The position numbers and the translations under genes are program-made. From Cannabis sativa (taxonomy: Eukaryota > Streptophyta > Magnoliopsida > Rosales > Cannabaceae): DNA of 64,000 bases. Below the pieces are notes generated by a model. It saw only the letters and a list, made by a program, of their open reading frames with translations, did no database searches and was not told the origin of the DNA. Of this stretch, positions 47,399-59,955 are shown one piece after another; the stretch's first letter is position 1, and every line of letters starts with the position of its first letter. The DNA is taken from positions 36,383,660 through 36,447,659 of the forward strand of contig NC_083601.1 in assembly GCF_029168945.1 (NCBI RefSeq), written 5' to 3'.

Positions 47399-49476
47399 TA
47401 TATATATATGGAGTAGTTAACAAAATACAATTACAGTTATAATTTTTTTTTTTTTTTTGAGAAAACAAATTATACGTTTACATGACAAAATTATTGGACC
47501 AATCTCAAAAGATACTACATATTTAATTTTCAATTCTCGGTTTTCTTTTTCATATGTAATTGAGCTAAAGATTTTTTATAACACTTAAATAGCATTTGGT
47601 TGGAAACTAAAAAAATTGAAAATATGAATATGGTTATAGGAATAACAATAGAAACATGAATATAATAGAATTAAATTTAAAATGTATAAAAAAAAATTAT
47701 TAATTTTTTTTCTTACATTAAAATGGTATTTATTTTCATTTTAAAATAAAATATTCATTCTACTAAAATAATAAAAAAAATCATTTTATTAAAATAAAAT
47801 TTCAATACTTTAAAATACAAAAAATAAAATAAAAAATATTTTCTTTCCTTTTATTTTATATCCTTAGTTATATATCTTTATATATACACATGTGACATGT
47901 TCGCCAAAAACAATTATACACGTCATTAATAAATTTGTATTAATTAAATCCATTCAAAGCCCTTCTGAGAGAAAAAAAAAAAACTATTCAAGTAGCAGCA
48001 AGCATTGTTCAAAAAGAGAAAGGGTACCCCTGATTTTTTTTTTCTTTTTAATATTACTTTAGTTATATAAACTTTTAATACCCTTTTTATGGCCTCTCTA
48101 ATGCCTGTTATAAACTACAACTTCATTTTATTTTTCTCTCTTTTCTTTCTATCATAATATTTTATAAATGGGATGTAACTTGTAGAGAACACACTGCTCC
48201 TTGTTCAGAAAACCTTAAGAAACTAGACTGAAAAAGATACACACTGGTATTTACTTTGGAAGATACTACATGCAACCAAACTTTTTCTAATAAGAGAGAA
48301 GAGCTAGGCAAAAACCTTTTATTGCAAGTTAATCAACCTGTAAACCTTTGGTTAGGGAACAAACTGTCATCCTCTAAATCAAAATGATTAGTACTACAGT
48401 TAGGTGAAAATTGACAGATCTCTCAGTCCCAGGTTGGTACTTGGTAGAATGTTTGCCAGAGTTTTAAGGGAATTCTTCAAGTCAACTTCTGCTTGAATAC
48501 AAAGAAAGGGAATGGACAGTAGATTACATTGCACCCTTGATTTTAGTATGAAAACAAAAACATATGATCTGCAGAATAGTGAAAGAGACCTTGGTTTCTT
48601 TAGAGAGTTATTCATGTCTATCGAAGGGTTGTTTTATTTTAGTAACCACTGATTATAACAAAAATGAAAGAGTGAAAGTGTTTGAGGAGGAATGAAAAAG
48701 AAATAAAGGAGAAGGGTCAAAACTCAATAATGGATAGCAATAGAAAACACTCTTCAGATTTTCATCCTCATTTGGTCAATTACTTATCAGTAAGCATGAC
48801 AGTTATGTTGTAAATTGAGATTTCAGTTTGTTTGTTACATTGTCTATGAGCAGACTGCAATTTTAAGTGAATACATATTAAGGAAAGAGATAACTGTTCC
48901 CCTCTGGTCAGATCTGTCACATTTGATAGGTACTCTATGAAAATAATGGTATGCTCATAGACAATGTTTGGTAGACCAGAAACCCTACCAAATTTCTAAC
49001 GGAATTCATAAGAATACCTTGTGAGTGGAGGGTGACCCAGCTCAAACATTTCATGAAACATTGTACAGAGGAATTTACGAAACAAAGACAAATAAAGCTG
49101 GTAAGCCCATCCACAGGTTTCATCATGCATGTTTTGAATTGGGTTGGTTTTGTTTGGCAGAATTTCAATTCCATATCTCCTTATACAGTTTTATGCATAA
49201 CATAAAGAGGAAATACTTAACTGTTAAAAAAACGTCGACAGAGCTTTTAAATATATGCTAGAATGAATATGCCATCAGCAGTGTAAACTTATTCCTATTT
49301 GAATTTAATGTCCATTGATAATCTTTTTTGTATAAATTAAATTGAACTCTATTGTAAATGCCAGCAAATTGTTACCTCACAGGAGACAAGAGTGACAAGC
49401 CAAAATGAGAAGCGGGTCAGTATCATAGAAACCATGATTAAAGTCCAAACATCTTTCTCTAAATCTGTGGGAGCAA
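47399..49476. other. Intergenic and 3' flank of the PPR gene
   Basis: AT-rich, no supported coding. The segment at 48400-49476 may contain the 3' UTR of the PPR gene; the ORF at 48400-48615 (-) has no family signal. Confidence 0.4.
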
Positions 49477-51510
49477 TTAAAATGCATATACTTCCAGAAG
49501 AGTTTTTGAAGTTTCTGCGGTTATTACCTCTTCCTTCATTACCCAACATAACAATCCTAGCATATGATACACCTTGACAGTCTTTGAGTGAGCTTGATCT
49601 CTTGAAACAAATGTATGGACCTCACCAGCAATCTCCACCCAGCTAAAACCAGGAGTTTTAAGATCACAATTTCTCCTCATCATTTTACGAATTTTCGCTA
49701 CATCAGTCCAACGACCTTTGGAAGAATACATGTTAGACATGATAGTGTAATTCACTGGATCGTTTGGTTCCAATGCAAAAAGCTTTCCTGCAGCCCATTC
49801 TGCTAATCTTAAATTTCCATGGATTTTGCATGCTCCAAGGAAGGCTGCCAGTGCATCTTTCCCAGATTCATTTTGAATGCAATTCAAAATATTCAAAGCC
49901 TCATCAAGAAGGCCAGCTCGTCCAACTAGGTCAACCAGACAGGTATAATGTTTTGAATCTGGTAGTATCCCATACTTCTTAGTCATCATCTCATAGTACT
50001 GATAACCTTTATCTATTAGCCCTCCATGGCTGCAGGCAGAAAGAACCCCAAGAAAGACGATTCTGTCAGGAATCAACCCACAAGTCAACATTTCCTCAAA
50101 ACACTCTATGGCTTCTTCAGCAAAGCCATGGAATGCATAGGCACATATAATTGACGTCCATGTAAAGAGATTACGCTCTTCAGCCAAACTGAAACACTGA
50201 AATGCACCAACAATGTTGCCACACTTGGAGTACGCATTTATCAGTGCATTTGCAGTTGACAGAAACGAATGAAATCCAAATTTAATTGAACGTGCATGAA
50301 TTTGCATAAGCTCAGTAATTACACCTGCATTGCCGCATGAGCTACAAATACTAGACAGGGTTAGTTCATCTTGAGAAAAACCTTCTTGAAGCATTTGTTG
50401 GAAGAGTTTGATAGCTTTCTTACTGTCTCCATGCTGTCCATATCCAACTATCATGGTGTTCCAAGATACTCTATTTCTAAAGGCCATTGTATTGAAAACC
50501 TTGTGAGCATCAATTATGTTTCCATTCTTTGAATACATGTCAATGAGTGCAGTTGCAACTAAAACATCCAAATCAAAAGACTGTCTAATAACAATCACGT
50601 GAATCTGTTTTCCCAATTGACATGATCCTGGAATACCACATAACTTAATCAAGCTACTGAAGGTGAACTCATCCCCCTTGACATTTTGTGACTGCATACA
50701 ATGAAAGATGTGAATAGCCTCATTGATAAAACAATTTGAAGTATAGCAATAAACCATCACATTCCACAAAACCAAATCTTTGAACAAGACAGATTCAAAA
50801 GCCCGCCTTGCATCTTCAACCAAACCACGTTTTGCATACCAATCAACAAGAGCACTACCAACAAAACAATTAGAACCAAATCCTAGTTTCAGAATAAAAC
50901 ATTGCAATTGTAAACCAGTTTGAACATGATGCAATAATACAATGCATGAACGGAGCAAAAGATTGAAGGTTATATCATCTGGGCGAACCATTTCGAGCAA
51001 CATTCTCTTAAAATAAACAAAACCCAATAAAGAACTGGACTTACATTTACTTATTTCATCAACTACCCCGCTTATCACTGTATTCCACGCTATAACATTT
51101 CTCACAGTCATTTCACCAAGCACCTTGTGTGCATTATGAAGCTCCTTGCATCTAACGTAAACATTCAATATCTGATTCTGCAAATGAAGATCACTATATA
51201 ATCCCAGTTTTACCAAATGTCCATGTAATTGTTTTCCTTCGCAAACAAAACCCATTTTGGCGGAAATTTTGAGGGCGTTGGAGGAAAGAGAATGAGCCAA
51301 GTGAGATTCATGGAAGTGGGCCGAGTCGGGAACTGATAATAAGGCTCTGAGTCGACTAAGTGGGGGAGATGTGAGAAAAGATGGGTGGGTCTGTTTTGAG
51401 GCATTTGTAGTTGTTGCTGTTTTAATAAAAATGGGAGAAGTTGGCGCGAAAAGTAACTGTCGTTTGAAACTGACGGTCGAGATTGAAGATGAACGGCATT
51501 TAAATAGCAT
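49477..51510 (-). CDS. Pentatricopeptide repeat protein, PLS class, E/E+ type
   Basis: A single intronless ORF of 677 residues using the ATG at 51510 (upstream codons in frame lack another ATG). The first about 60 residues are Ser/Thr/Arg-rich with few acids (MLFKCRSSSISTVSFKRQ), a likely organelle transit peptide, probably mitochondrial. P, L and S type PPR motifs fill the middle (examples: NVIAWNTVISG, VATALIDMYSKNGNIIDAHK, NRVSWNTMIVGYGQHGD, YTCLVDLVGRAGLLDEA). The C-terminus carries an E domain (AAFLGACKIHGN...YTIMSNMYSSKGRW) and E+ (GFSWVEIAGEVHTFVSRD), and no DYW deaminase domain. Such proteins bind organelle RNA and recruit C-to-U editing factors; the target is unknown. Confidence 0.92.
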   Translation of the reverse strand: MLFKCRSSSISTVSFKRQLLFAPTSPIFIKTATTTNASKQTHPSFLTSPPLSRLRALLSVPDSAHFHESHLAHSLSSNALKISAKMGFVCEGKQLHGHLVKLGLYSDLHLQNQILNVYVRCKELHNAHKVLGEMTVRNVIAWNTVISGVVDEISKCKSSSLLGFVYFKRMLLEMVRPDDITFNLLLRSCIVLLHHVQTGLQLQCFILKLGFGSNCFVGSALVDWYAKRGLVEDARRAFESVLFKDLVLWNVMVYCYTSNCFINEAIHIFHCMQSQNVKGDEFTFSSLIKLCGIPGSCQLGKQIHVIVIRQSFDLDVLVATALIDMYSKNGNIIDAHKVFNTMAFRNRVSWNTMIVGYGQHGDSKKAIKLFQQMLQEGFSQDELTLSSICSSCGNAGVITELMQIHARSIKFGFHSFLSTANALINAYSKCGNIVGAFQCFSLAEERNLFTWTSIICAYAFHGFAEEAIECFEEMLTCGLIPDRIVFLGVLSACSHGGLIDKGYQYYEMMTKKYGILPDSKHYTCLVDLVGRAGLLDEALNILNCIQNESGKDALAAFLGACKIHGNLRLAEWAAGKLFALEPNDPVNYTIMSNMYSSKGRWTDVAKIRKMMRRNCDLKTPGFSWVEIAGEVHTFVSRDQAHSKTVKVYHMLGLLCWVMKEEVITAETSKTLLEVYAF

Positions 51511-52088
51511 GGAAAAGCTTAGATACAAATGCTCCTCTGCGGATAACTGCCAAAGCCTCTTTCATCGTTACGTACGCTACCAAAACTATATTACTATTTT
51601 TATTTAATTATTCAAAAAAATAATAAATAAATAAAAATAGACAAGTCACATTTTTTGTTTAAAGAAATTTATGATCACATAGTTAAATTATGGAAAAAAA
51701 AAACTAAATTTAACGTGTTTTTAAAAATTATAATAAAATAAAATTGAGATTTCACTTCTGATTTTTTTTAATGAGTTTACTTTTAGATTAGGGCATTATA
51801 ACATGGTATTAGAGGAATTAAGGTTTAAAGTTTTGAAAACTAACTGAATATATATATTGATTGTAAAGGCTCGATCATTCGACTCATAGTATAGTAAGTG
51901 TTAATTATTTATTTTTTTAATTAATTGAAATATTTGCTTATGTGAAACAAATATGTTGTTAGAAAAAGCATGATAGGGTTATTTATAATAATATTACATT
52001 TATGTAAATGTGAAAATATTTATTAGCATTGGTGTTGGTTCAGAAGGTCTAATCGGTGTTAAGCCTATGGTTGCAGGTATATTAAGTT
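51511..52088. other. PPR gene upstream region
   Basis: AT-rich non-coding DNA including the presumed promoter of the PPR gene. Nothing else seen. Confidence 0.4.
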
Positions 52089-52604
52089 ATGCCTTCGAGG
52101 CGATCTGACAGGCTTCAGCACAAGCTATCTGGGCTCAGTGCTGGTGATGAAGGGGGAATCCTCCACCACCACAAAACTAGGAACAAATGTATGTTGCGAT
52201 GCAAGAGACTGTACAATACGACAACAAGGAGATCAAATCAAAGAGTTGAAAGAGCAGCAAGTTCGGCCTGCTCATGTCCATATTCCTCCGGCACCTCTGG
52301 TTGTGCCACAGGATGTGGAAAATCAGTTGGAGTCGTTGTATGAATGACTCAGGAAGCAGAACCCGCAAGTGTTCGAGGGTGGTTATGATCCACTGAAGGC
52401 GAAATAGTGGATGAACATGTTAACGTCTATCTTCGAATTTATGCTAGTCGAGGGTAATGATCAAGTTGGTTGTGCCATATTTATGTTTAGGGAGGATGTT
52501 CGTATTTGGTGGGAGATTGTGTCCCAATGTCATGACCTGAATACCATGATTTGGGATATGTTCCGAGCTTTGTTTTATAAGAAGTATTATAATAAATTTA
52601 AATA
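52089..52604 (+). pseudogene. Ty3-gypsy gag remnant
   Basis: Spread over two frames with stops, reading RQQGDQIKELKEQQ, then FEGGYDPLKAK, and FMFREDVRIWWEIVSQ...DMFRALFYKKYYNKFK. The last is the typical gypsy gag core (WWE...F...Y). No LTR found nearby. Confidence 0.65.
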
Positions 52605-52689
52605 GGATGCTAAGGCAGAAGAATTCATAGATACATTACTATGGATGCTTACCAATCTCAAAAGCTATTTTTTTGGAAATATTAGAGAA

Positions 52690-53110
52690 TTCCACCGTTC
52701 CTCCCACGATGGGAACCTAATTTTGGTTGATGCTTCTTTCAAAAAAGATAGTGCAGGTTTGGCTGTTGTGGAAATTTGTGGCCACTCCTTGTTTTGGAAC
52801 TACTATTCTTGTAGTGGCAAAGCTTCTTCAGTTCAGCTTTGGAAGTTAAGCTAGAGGCTATCAAGATGGCTTTGAAGTGGGCTTTGGATAAGAAGTGATT
52901 TAGAGTTACTATCTTCGTAGACTGCAAAGTTGCTATCCACTCTCTTATTGAAGAGTATTCTTCTCTATTATTCATTTAAAATCTTTATTTGATTATTTTA
53001 GCTTTAAATTTATCAAGTGTGAATATCTCACCTTTGTGGACAATCTAGCTAAGATCTCTAAATCTAATGCTAGCTGCTTGTCAAGTGTTCAAAGGGAGGG
53101 ACTCACTCTT
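52690..53110 (+). pseudogene. LINE-type RNase H remnant
   Basis: NLILVDASFKKDSAGLAVVE is the start of an RVT_3 RNase H domain. In other frames follow KLEAIKMALKWALDKK, FRVTIFVDCKVAIHSLIEE and a C-terminal NLAKISKSNASCLSSVQREG. Three frames and internal stops, so inactive. Confidence 0.65.
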
Positions 53111-53193
53111 GTGTAGAGTTGGTAAAATGGGTTAGATACGATAACACGACTCGAAACCTGCACGAGAATTAGCGAGTTTGGGTTTGTCTAAAT

Positions 53194-53683
53194 TGTTAGA
53201 CTTTTATTTGGGCTTACATTAAATTTTATTGGTTTTATTAAAACTTGGGTTGATTGGATAGTTCTTTGCTGTGTTAGCCCATGTTGTTGGTGATCAATTG
53301 TTAATGGGCTTAGCATCTGTGAGTAAAGTCTAGGTGAAGTAGAAGTGTGGGCTTTTCTAGTTGACTGAAGCCTTTGATGAGCAGGCCCAGCCCAACTAGG
53401 GTTTTGTAGCTAAGTCCCCTCCCTAACTCTATAAATACATATTGTCTCATCACAATAGTATACCTTTTGATAATCAGATAAAATAAAATGCTTCTGATTT
53501 AGAGATCTAGGGAGGAAGACTTAGTTGATAGTATTGCACTATCAAATTGGAGTAACTGTTGTGGATCAATCAGAGATAATTGCTATGGATCAATCAGGTA
53601 CACATACCTAATTATTATATCTTATTATTGTGTTCTATGTTATATACAAATAGATCTTGGGTTAATTGTTTATTTATCTAACA
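53194..53683 (+). repeat. copia 5' LTR
   Basis: 490 bp. It contains a TATA-like ctctataaataca at about 53428-53440, a plausible pol II start region. Differs from the 3' LTR at about six positions. Confidence 0.92.
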
Positions 53684-54157
53684 TGTGGTATCAGATTGCC
53701 TATTGTATATGATTTAGAACCTATAATTAGTATAATTAATTTGTATATGTTAATTATCCATAATTTCATATTAATTTAGTTATTATTTTATGTGCAATTT
53801 TTTGTTTATAAATCTTAAAACTTTAGGGGTTTTATTGATCGTTAAATTCTCTTTCAATTGATATATTATATGCATGAAATCATTGTGTATATTAAGAGAA
53901 TTTTTAACTTTAAAGTTTTAGGGTTTATATAATTACATTATGAAATTATAATTGTGTATTTTGATTTTATTGTTTTTAATCTAAAATTGATTATAGATAT
54001 CTCATTATTAATTGTTTATGAATGTTCTTAAATGATTAATTTTGTATTTTGATTAAGATTGATATTCCAAATCAATTTTTGTTATGTTCTTTATTTTTGG
54101 ATAGCTTTTCTTTAGATTGCTCATATTGCTCATATTGCTTATTCAAGTTTTAATTTT

Positions 54158-57100
54158 TTGAATTTTTCAGTCTCCTTTTCTGTGAACAACAATAATGCTT
54201 CCATCCATATTTTGAATGCTTCCAACTACAAGACATGGAAACGAGATGTGGAATTTACTTTAGGCATAATGGATTTGGACTTGTGCCTACGAGAAGAAAA
54301 ACCCGCCGATCTTGCGACTCCCGCACAACTGCCGAGAGAACTCATCATGCACAATGGGAAAAGTCAAGTCGACTTAGTCTTCTTACTATGAAAAGATCCA
54401 TTCCTGAACATCTATTGAGTGGTTTGCCAGACACTACAAATGCCAAAGAGTTTTTCAATGCTGTAGAAAAATTATACGACACTGGTGAAAACGGCGAAAA
54501 TTTGGACATCTTATGGATGAAATGACAACCATTAAGTATGATGAATTAAAAGGAGTGCGAGATTTTATTCTGAAATTGGTGAATGTTCAGTCCAAGTTGA
54601 AAGATCATAATATTCCTCTTCCTGACTCTTTCATTATTCATCGAGCTCTTCACGCTCTTCCTGCCTCTTTCAGCCTTATCAAGACAGCCTACAACACTTA
54701 CAATCAAACATGGACTATCAGCGACCTAATTTCTCAGTGTGTGGCTGAAGAAAGCAAGCTTAAAAGGGAGAAGAATGAATCTGCTAACTATGTTTCTCAC
54801 CTCAAGCCCAACAAAGGAAAAGGAAAATTCAAGAATAAAAATGATGGTGCTACAAAACAGAATGGTAATGGTAAGGAGCATAAGAATAAACAGAAGAATA
54901 ACAATGGAAAGTCCAAATACTCTAATGTGAAGTGTTACTTTTGTGAAAAATTGGGGCATCGGAGAACAGACTGTCACAAATTTAAGACTTGGTTAGAAAA
55001 GAAGCAAGCACAATCAGGTAATCCATTGGCATGTGTTTGTTTTGAATCTAATCTAGTTGATGTTCCTATTGATTCTTGGTGGTTAGACAGTGGTGCTACT
55101 GTTCATGTTTCGCTTCCTTACGGGGGCTAAGGGATCTCAGGAAGCCAAGTGAGAGGGAGTCCAAGCTTAAAGTGGGCAATGATGTTGGAGTTGACGTTAT
55201 CTATGTTGGAACATTTATTCTTGAATTACAGTCTCGTGATAAGATTATTCTGAACAATACTTTTTATGTTCCTACTTTTAAAAGGAATTTAGTTTCGCTT
55301 CCGCTTTTGGTTAAACAAGGATATTCTTTTCATTTTGCAAATGATAATGTTGACATTATGCTTGACTCTCGAATTATTGGAAATTGCTTTTATTCTGATG
55401 GTCTTTACAAGTTGTCATTGGCTCATTTAGATTCCTCTTTTAATGTTGTGAATTCTGTGGGTAAAAGACCTCATATTAAGGAAACATCCTTATTGTTATG
55501 GCACAAAAGATTGGGTCATATTTCCAGAGAAATGGTTGATCGTTTAATTAAATCTGAAATACTTCCTCCTCTTGATGCTTCTGATTGGGATACTTGTGTT
55601 GATTGTACTCGTGGAAATTTAACTAAAACAAGAAAGAAGACTGCAAACCGCAGTCAATCTTTATTGGAAATTATCCACACAGACATCAGTGGTCCTTATT
55701 CCACCACGTTGTGTAGAAATAAGTATTTTATCACTTTTATCGATGATTTTTCTCGTTATGGATTCACCTATTTAATTAAAGAAAAATCTGACGCCCTTGA
55801 TAAACTCAAAATTTTTCGAAATGAGGTTGAGAAACAATTAGGAAGAGTCATCAAAGTTGTTCATTCTGATCGTGGAGGAGAATATTATGGTCGTTATACG
55901 AACTGGACAACACATGGGGTTTTTTGCAGAGTACTTACAAGAAAATGGTATAGTTGCTCAATACACTATGCCTGGTTCACCTGAGCAAAATGGCGTTGCT
56001 GAAAGGAGAAATCGCACTCTCATGGATATGGTTAGAAGTATGATGAGTAGAACAAATCTTCCAGAGTTTTTATGGGGTAAAGCACTTATGACTGCAACTT
56101 ATATTTTAAATCGTGTTCCCAGTAAATCTGTTCCCAAGACCCCTTTTGAGTTGTGGACTGGGCGGAAGCCTAGTCTTAATCATCTTCGAGTATGGGGTTG
56201 TCCAGCTGAAGTAAAGATTTATGATCCTAATTTGAAAAAGTTAGATCCGAGAACAGATCGCTGTTATTTCATTGGTTATCCAATGCGCTCAAAAGGTTAT
56301 CGCTTTTACTGTCCCACTCGTGGTACGCGAATTGTTGAATCTCAGACTGCTAAATTTCTGGAATTTGATATTGCTGAAAAAATTCCTTCAACATCTCTTG
56401 AAATGGGGGAGTCCTCTAAAGGAATTTGTATTCCTATGTCATTTTCAAGAGATGATAATAGTAGTCTCCATCCTACTCCAGTTGGTAATGCTCCCATTGT
56501 TGATGAATATATTGCTCCCGATATCGAAGATGATGAAGGTCCTATTATTGATGAAGGATCTATTAATGATGAAGCTCCTATTGTTAATGAGAATCCTGTC
56601 ATTGAAGAAATTCCAGTTGTGGAAGATGTTATTCAAAACAATGATCAACAAAGAGAAGTTATTCCAGAAGTACCTCCTCTAAGAAGATCTCAGAGACAAA
56701 AGAAGTCAACAAAGTGTCATGATAATTTTGTTTATCTTGGAGAAGGAGAATATGATATTGATCATTTTGTGGATCCTGTCACTTTTAGTAAAGCACTTAA
56801 TAGTCCACAATCTTCAAAATGGTTAGCAGCTACGGATGATGAGATCGACTCCATGAAGAAAAATGGTGTATGGGAGCTAGTTTTATTACCTGATGGTTTT
56901 AAACCAATAGGTTGTAAGTGGATTTTAAAGGCTAAAAGGGATAAAAAGGGACAGATTGAAAGGTTTAAAGCACGTTTGGTGGCTAAAGGCTTTACTCAAA
57001 GAGAAGGTATTGATTACACTGAAACTTTCTCACCTGTTTCCACTAAAGATTCATTCAGAATTATTATGGCCTTAGTTGCGCATTTTGATTTAGAGTTGCA

Positions 57101-58355
57101 TCAAATGGATGTTAAAACTGCTTTTCTGACTGGAGAATTGAATGAGGAAGTCTATATGTCTCAACCTGAAGGCTACAAGGAGAATGGAAAAGAACACTTG
57201 GTTTGCAAGTTGAAACGATCCATTTATGGTCTCAAACAGGCATCTCGCCAGTGGTACTTGAAGTTTGACAAGGTTGTGACATCTTTTGGTTTCGTAGAGA
57301 ACAAGTTTGATCAGTGTATTTATATGAAGATCAGTGGGAGTCGTTATATTTTTCTTGTTCTTTATGTAGATGACATTTTACTTGCCAGCAGTGATTTGTC
57401 ACTACTAAATGAGACCAAAAATTTTCTGTCTTCCAATTTTGATATGAAAGATCTTGGAGAGGCATCCTATGTTTTGGGGATTGAGATCCATCGTGACAGG
57501 AATCGAAAAGTTCTTGGCTTATCTCAAGAAGCTTACATTAATCGTGTGCTCAAAAGGTTCAACATGGATTTGTGTAAAGCTGGTTCTGTTCCTATTACGA
57601 AAGGGGACAAGTTCACTAAGCGGCAATGTCCTAAGAACGACTTGGAAAGAGGAGCAATGAAGAACATCCCTTATGCAAGTGTAGTAGGGAGTTTGATGTA
57701 TGCTCAGGTTTGCACTCGACCTGACATAGCTTTCGTAGTAAATGTTCTTGGGAGATATTTATCTGATCCTGGCCTTGATCATTGGGTTGCAGCCAAGAAA
57801 GTTTTGAGATATTTGCAAAGAACGAAGAGTTTTATGCTTGTGTATAAGCATGTTGACAATCTTCGAGTTGTTGGTTATTCAGATTCAGATTTTGGTGGTT
57901 GTGTAGATGATTTAAAGTCAACTTCTGGCTATATTTTCACCTTGGCAGGTGCTGCTATTTCTCGGAAGAGTGTCAAACAGACTTTGATCACGTCATCTAC
58001 TATGTATGCTGAGTTTGTTGCATGTTATGGGGCATCTTTGCAAGCTTTGTGGCTGAAGAATTTTATTTCGGAGATACGAGTGGTTGATTCTATTTCCACA
58101 CCTATGCTAATCTATTGTGATAATGATGTTGTTGTTTTCTTTTCAAAGAATAACAAGATTAGTAGTGCTTCTAAACATATGGAAATAAAGTATCTCACTG
58201 TCAGAGACTTGGTCAAGAAAGGAGACATTGTCATTGAAAATTGCAAGACCGAGTCGATGTTAGCTGATCCTCTAACCAAAGGGTTAAGTGCCGTGCTGTT
58301 TAATAAACATGTTGTTAATATGGGCATTTTAGAATCTTTTGATCTTTTGGGTTAG
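54158..58355 (+). pseudogene. copia gag-pol polyprotein (four frameshifts)
   Basis: Domain order: gag (NASNYKTWKRDVEF...), zinc knuckle CYFCEKLGHRRTDC at about 54940-54980, protease WWLDSGATVHV (about 55077-55110), integrase with HHCC (WHKRLGH...CVDC) and D-D-E marks ([25 protein letters not shown]), reverse transcriptase with YVDDILL (about 57365), and RNase H ending in HVVNMGIL. Frame changes near 54340, 54505, 55115 and 55900; from 55900 to the stop at 58355 the frame is open for over 800 codons. No convincing ATG opens the first frame; it is open from 54158 with a TTG. Order IN before RT marks the copia superfamily. Confidence 0.9.
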
Positions 58356-59012
58356 TGAGAGTTTTGTTTTCTGTTTGTTTTTAGAAATTATTATTTATAA
58401 TTTTCTGAATAAAGTTATGAACTACATTTTATGTTTCAATATTTTTTATTATTGAATGGATATGTTTTCAATTATGTTTTGTTATATTCTCGAGAATGAT
58501 TGAATTGAAAGCATGTGGTTCATATTGTTGTGATCATTGTCTTTTAAATTTATTTGCTTATTGACAATGATATGTTGTTGGCTTAATTCTTTAAGCAAGT
58601 TTAGTGACACTTACTTATTTTAAGTGGTGTATGTTTAATTTCACTGGCTTATTTATTAAGCATCACGGTATCAGTGAAATTGAGGACTGATAAGGATATT
58701 ATGTTATTTTAAATTGATCACATGTTGAACATAATTCCTTACCACACTACTAGACTTATTGACCATGTCGATTTAATACTTTGGTATTTGTGATTATGAA
58801 TGTATTTTGTTGAGCTAAAAACAATATGATTGTCATAGTTCATTATCAAAGGTTAAATTGGACCGGTATGTTGAGATGCTATCAGAGAACTATCATTTTT
58901 TAAAGTGGCCACAAATGTTTTCCTGTTGTTCAACCCATGAGTCGTTTTCAAACAAAATTATTTTGATATATAATATATATGTATTAAAATCAATGTAGCC
59001 CAAGTGGGAGAA

Positions 59013-59502
59013 TGTTAGACTTTTATTTGGGCTTACATTAAATTTTATTGGTTTTATTAAAACTTGGGTTGATTGGATAGTTCTTTGCTGTGTTAGCCCA
59101 TGTTGTTGGTGATCAATTGTTAATGGGCTTAGCATCTGTGAGTAAAGTCTAGGTGAAGCAGAAGTGTGGGCTTTTCTAGTTGACTGAAGCCTTTGATGAG
59201 CAGGCCCAGCCCAACTAGGGTTTTGTAGCTAAGTCCCCTCCCTAACTCTATAAATACATATTGTCTCATCACAATAGTATACCTTTTGATAATCAGATAA
59301 AATAAACTGCTTCTGATTTAGAGATCTAGGGAGGAAGACTTAGTTGATAGTATTGCACTATCGAATTGGAGTAACTGCTGTGGATCAATCAGAGATAATT
59401 GTTATGGATCAATCAGGTACACATACCTAATTATTATATCTTATTATTGTGTTCTATGTTATATACAAATAGATCTTGGGTTAATTGTTAATTTATCTAA
59501 CA
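59013..59502 (+). repeat. copia 3' LTR
   Basis: 490 bp, matches the 5' LTR, preceded by a purine-rich tract at 59001-59012. Confidence 0.92.
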
Positions 59503-59955
59503 TAAATGGGTCCGGATCGTGTTCGGGTTAGCTCATCTAACTCGTTTAATAAATGGGTCGTGTTCGGGTTGACACGGCTAACACAAAACTGACCCGTTAA
59601 TGACCTATTTAAAGTTAGTTTAGTACTTTAACATGTCATAAATGGATCATAAACGTGTTATTGGTTGACATGTTTAAACAAAATATATGCTTATAAACGA
59701 GTTAAACGAGTCGTTTCGTGTCAACCTGTTTATAAACGGGTCATGTTCTAGTTTCATTTTATGATACGATTATTAAACGGGTCGTGTTCGGATCAAGCAT
59801 TGATAACTCTATGGTATAGAGTTAATTTTTATGCTTTTAAACTAAAGTATTGTGAGGAGAGTAATGAAAATGTGTTTATTTTGCTTAATTTTAATTAGTT
59901 TTAGTGTTATTTTCTATTTAGTAATCTAATCTTTAAGTTTTGTAAATATTGATAT

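Larger units (their letters stand above)
53194..59502 (+). mobile_element. Ty1-copia LTR retrotransposon, complete but frameshifted
   Basis: 6,309 bp with two 490-bp LTRs (53194-53683 and 59013-59502), both TGTTAGAC...TCTAACA, flanked by identical TAAAT (53189-53193, 59503-59507). I see six substitutions between LTRs, about 1.2 percent. A primer site TGGTATCAGA (initiator-Met tRNA type) begins at 53685, and a purine tract (caagtgggagaa) precedes the 3' LTR. The polyprotein is broken by about four frameshifts, so this copy is non-autonomous though recently inserted. Confidence 0.92.
53114..59811. mobile_element. hAT-like MITE split by a copia insertion
   Basis: Ends tagagttggtaa (53114) and, from the right, tagagttatcaa (59811). 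Its sequence ('acacgactcg', 'gggtcgtgttcgggttgacacggctaacac') continues across the copia element, whose 5-bp duplication TAAAT joins both halves. The MITE proper is only about 380 bp. No clear 8-bp duplication. Confidence 0.6.

Noticed and set aside
48400..48615. 71-aa minus-strand ORF near the PPR gene
   Set aside because: No family match that I recognise and no start context; may be 3' UTR.
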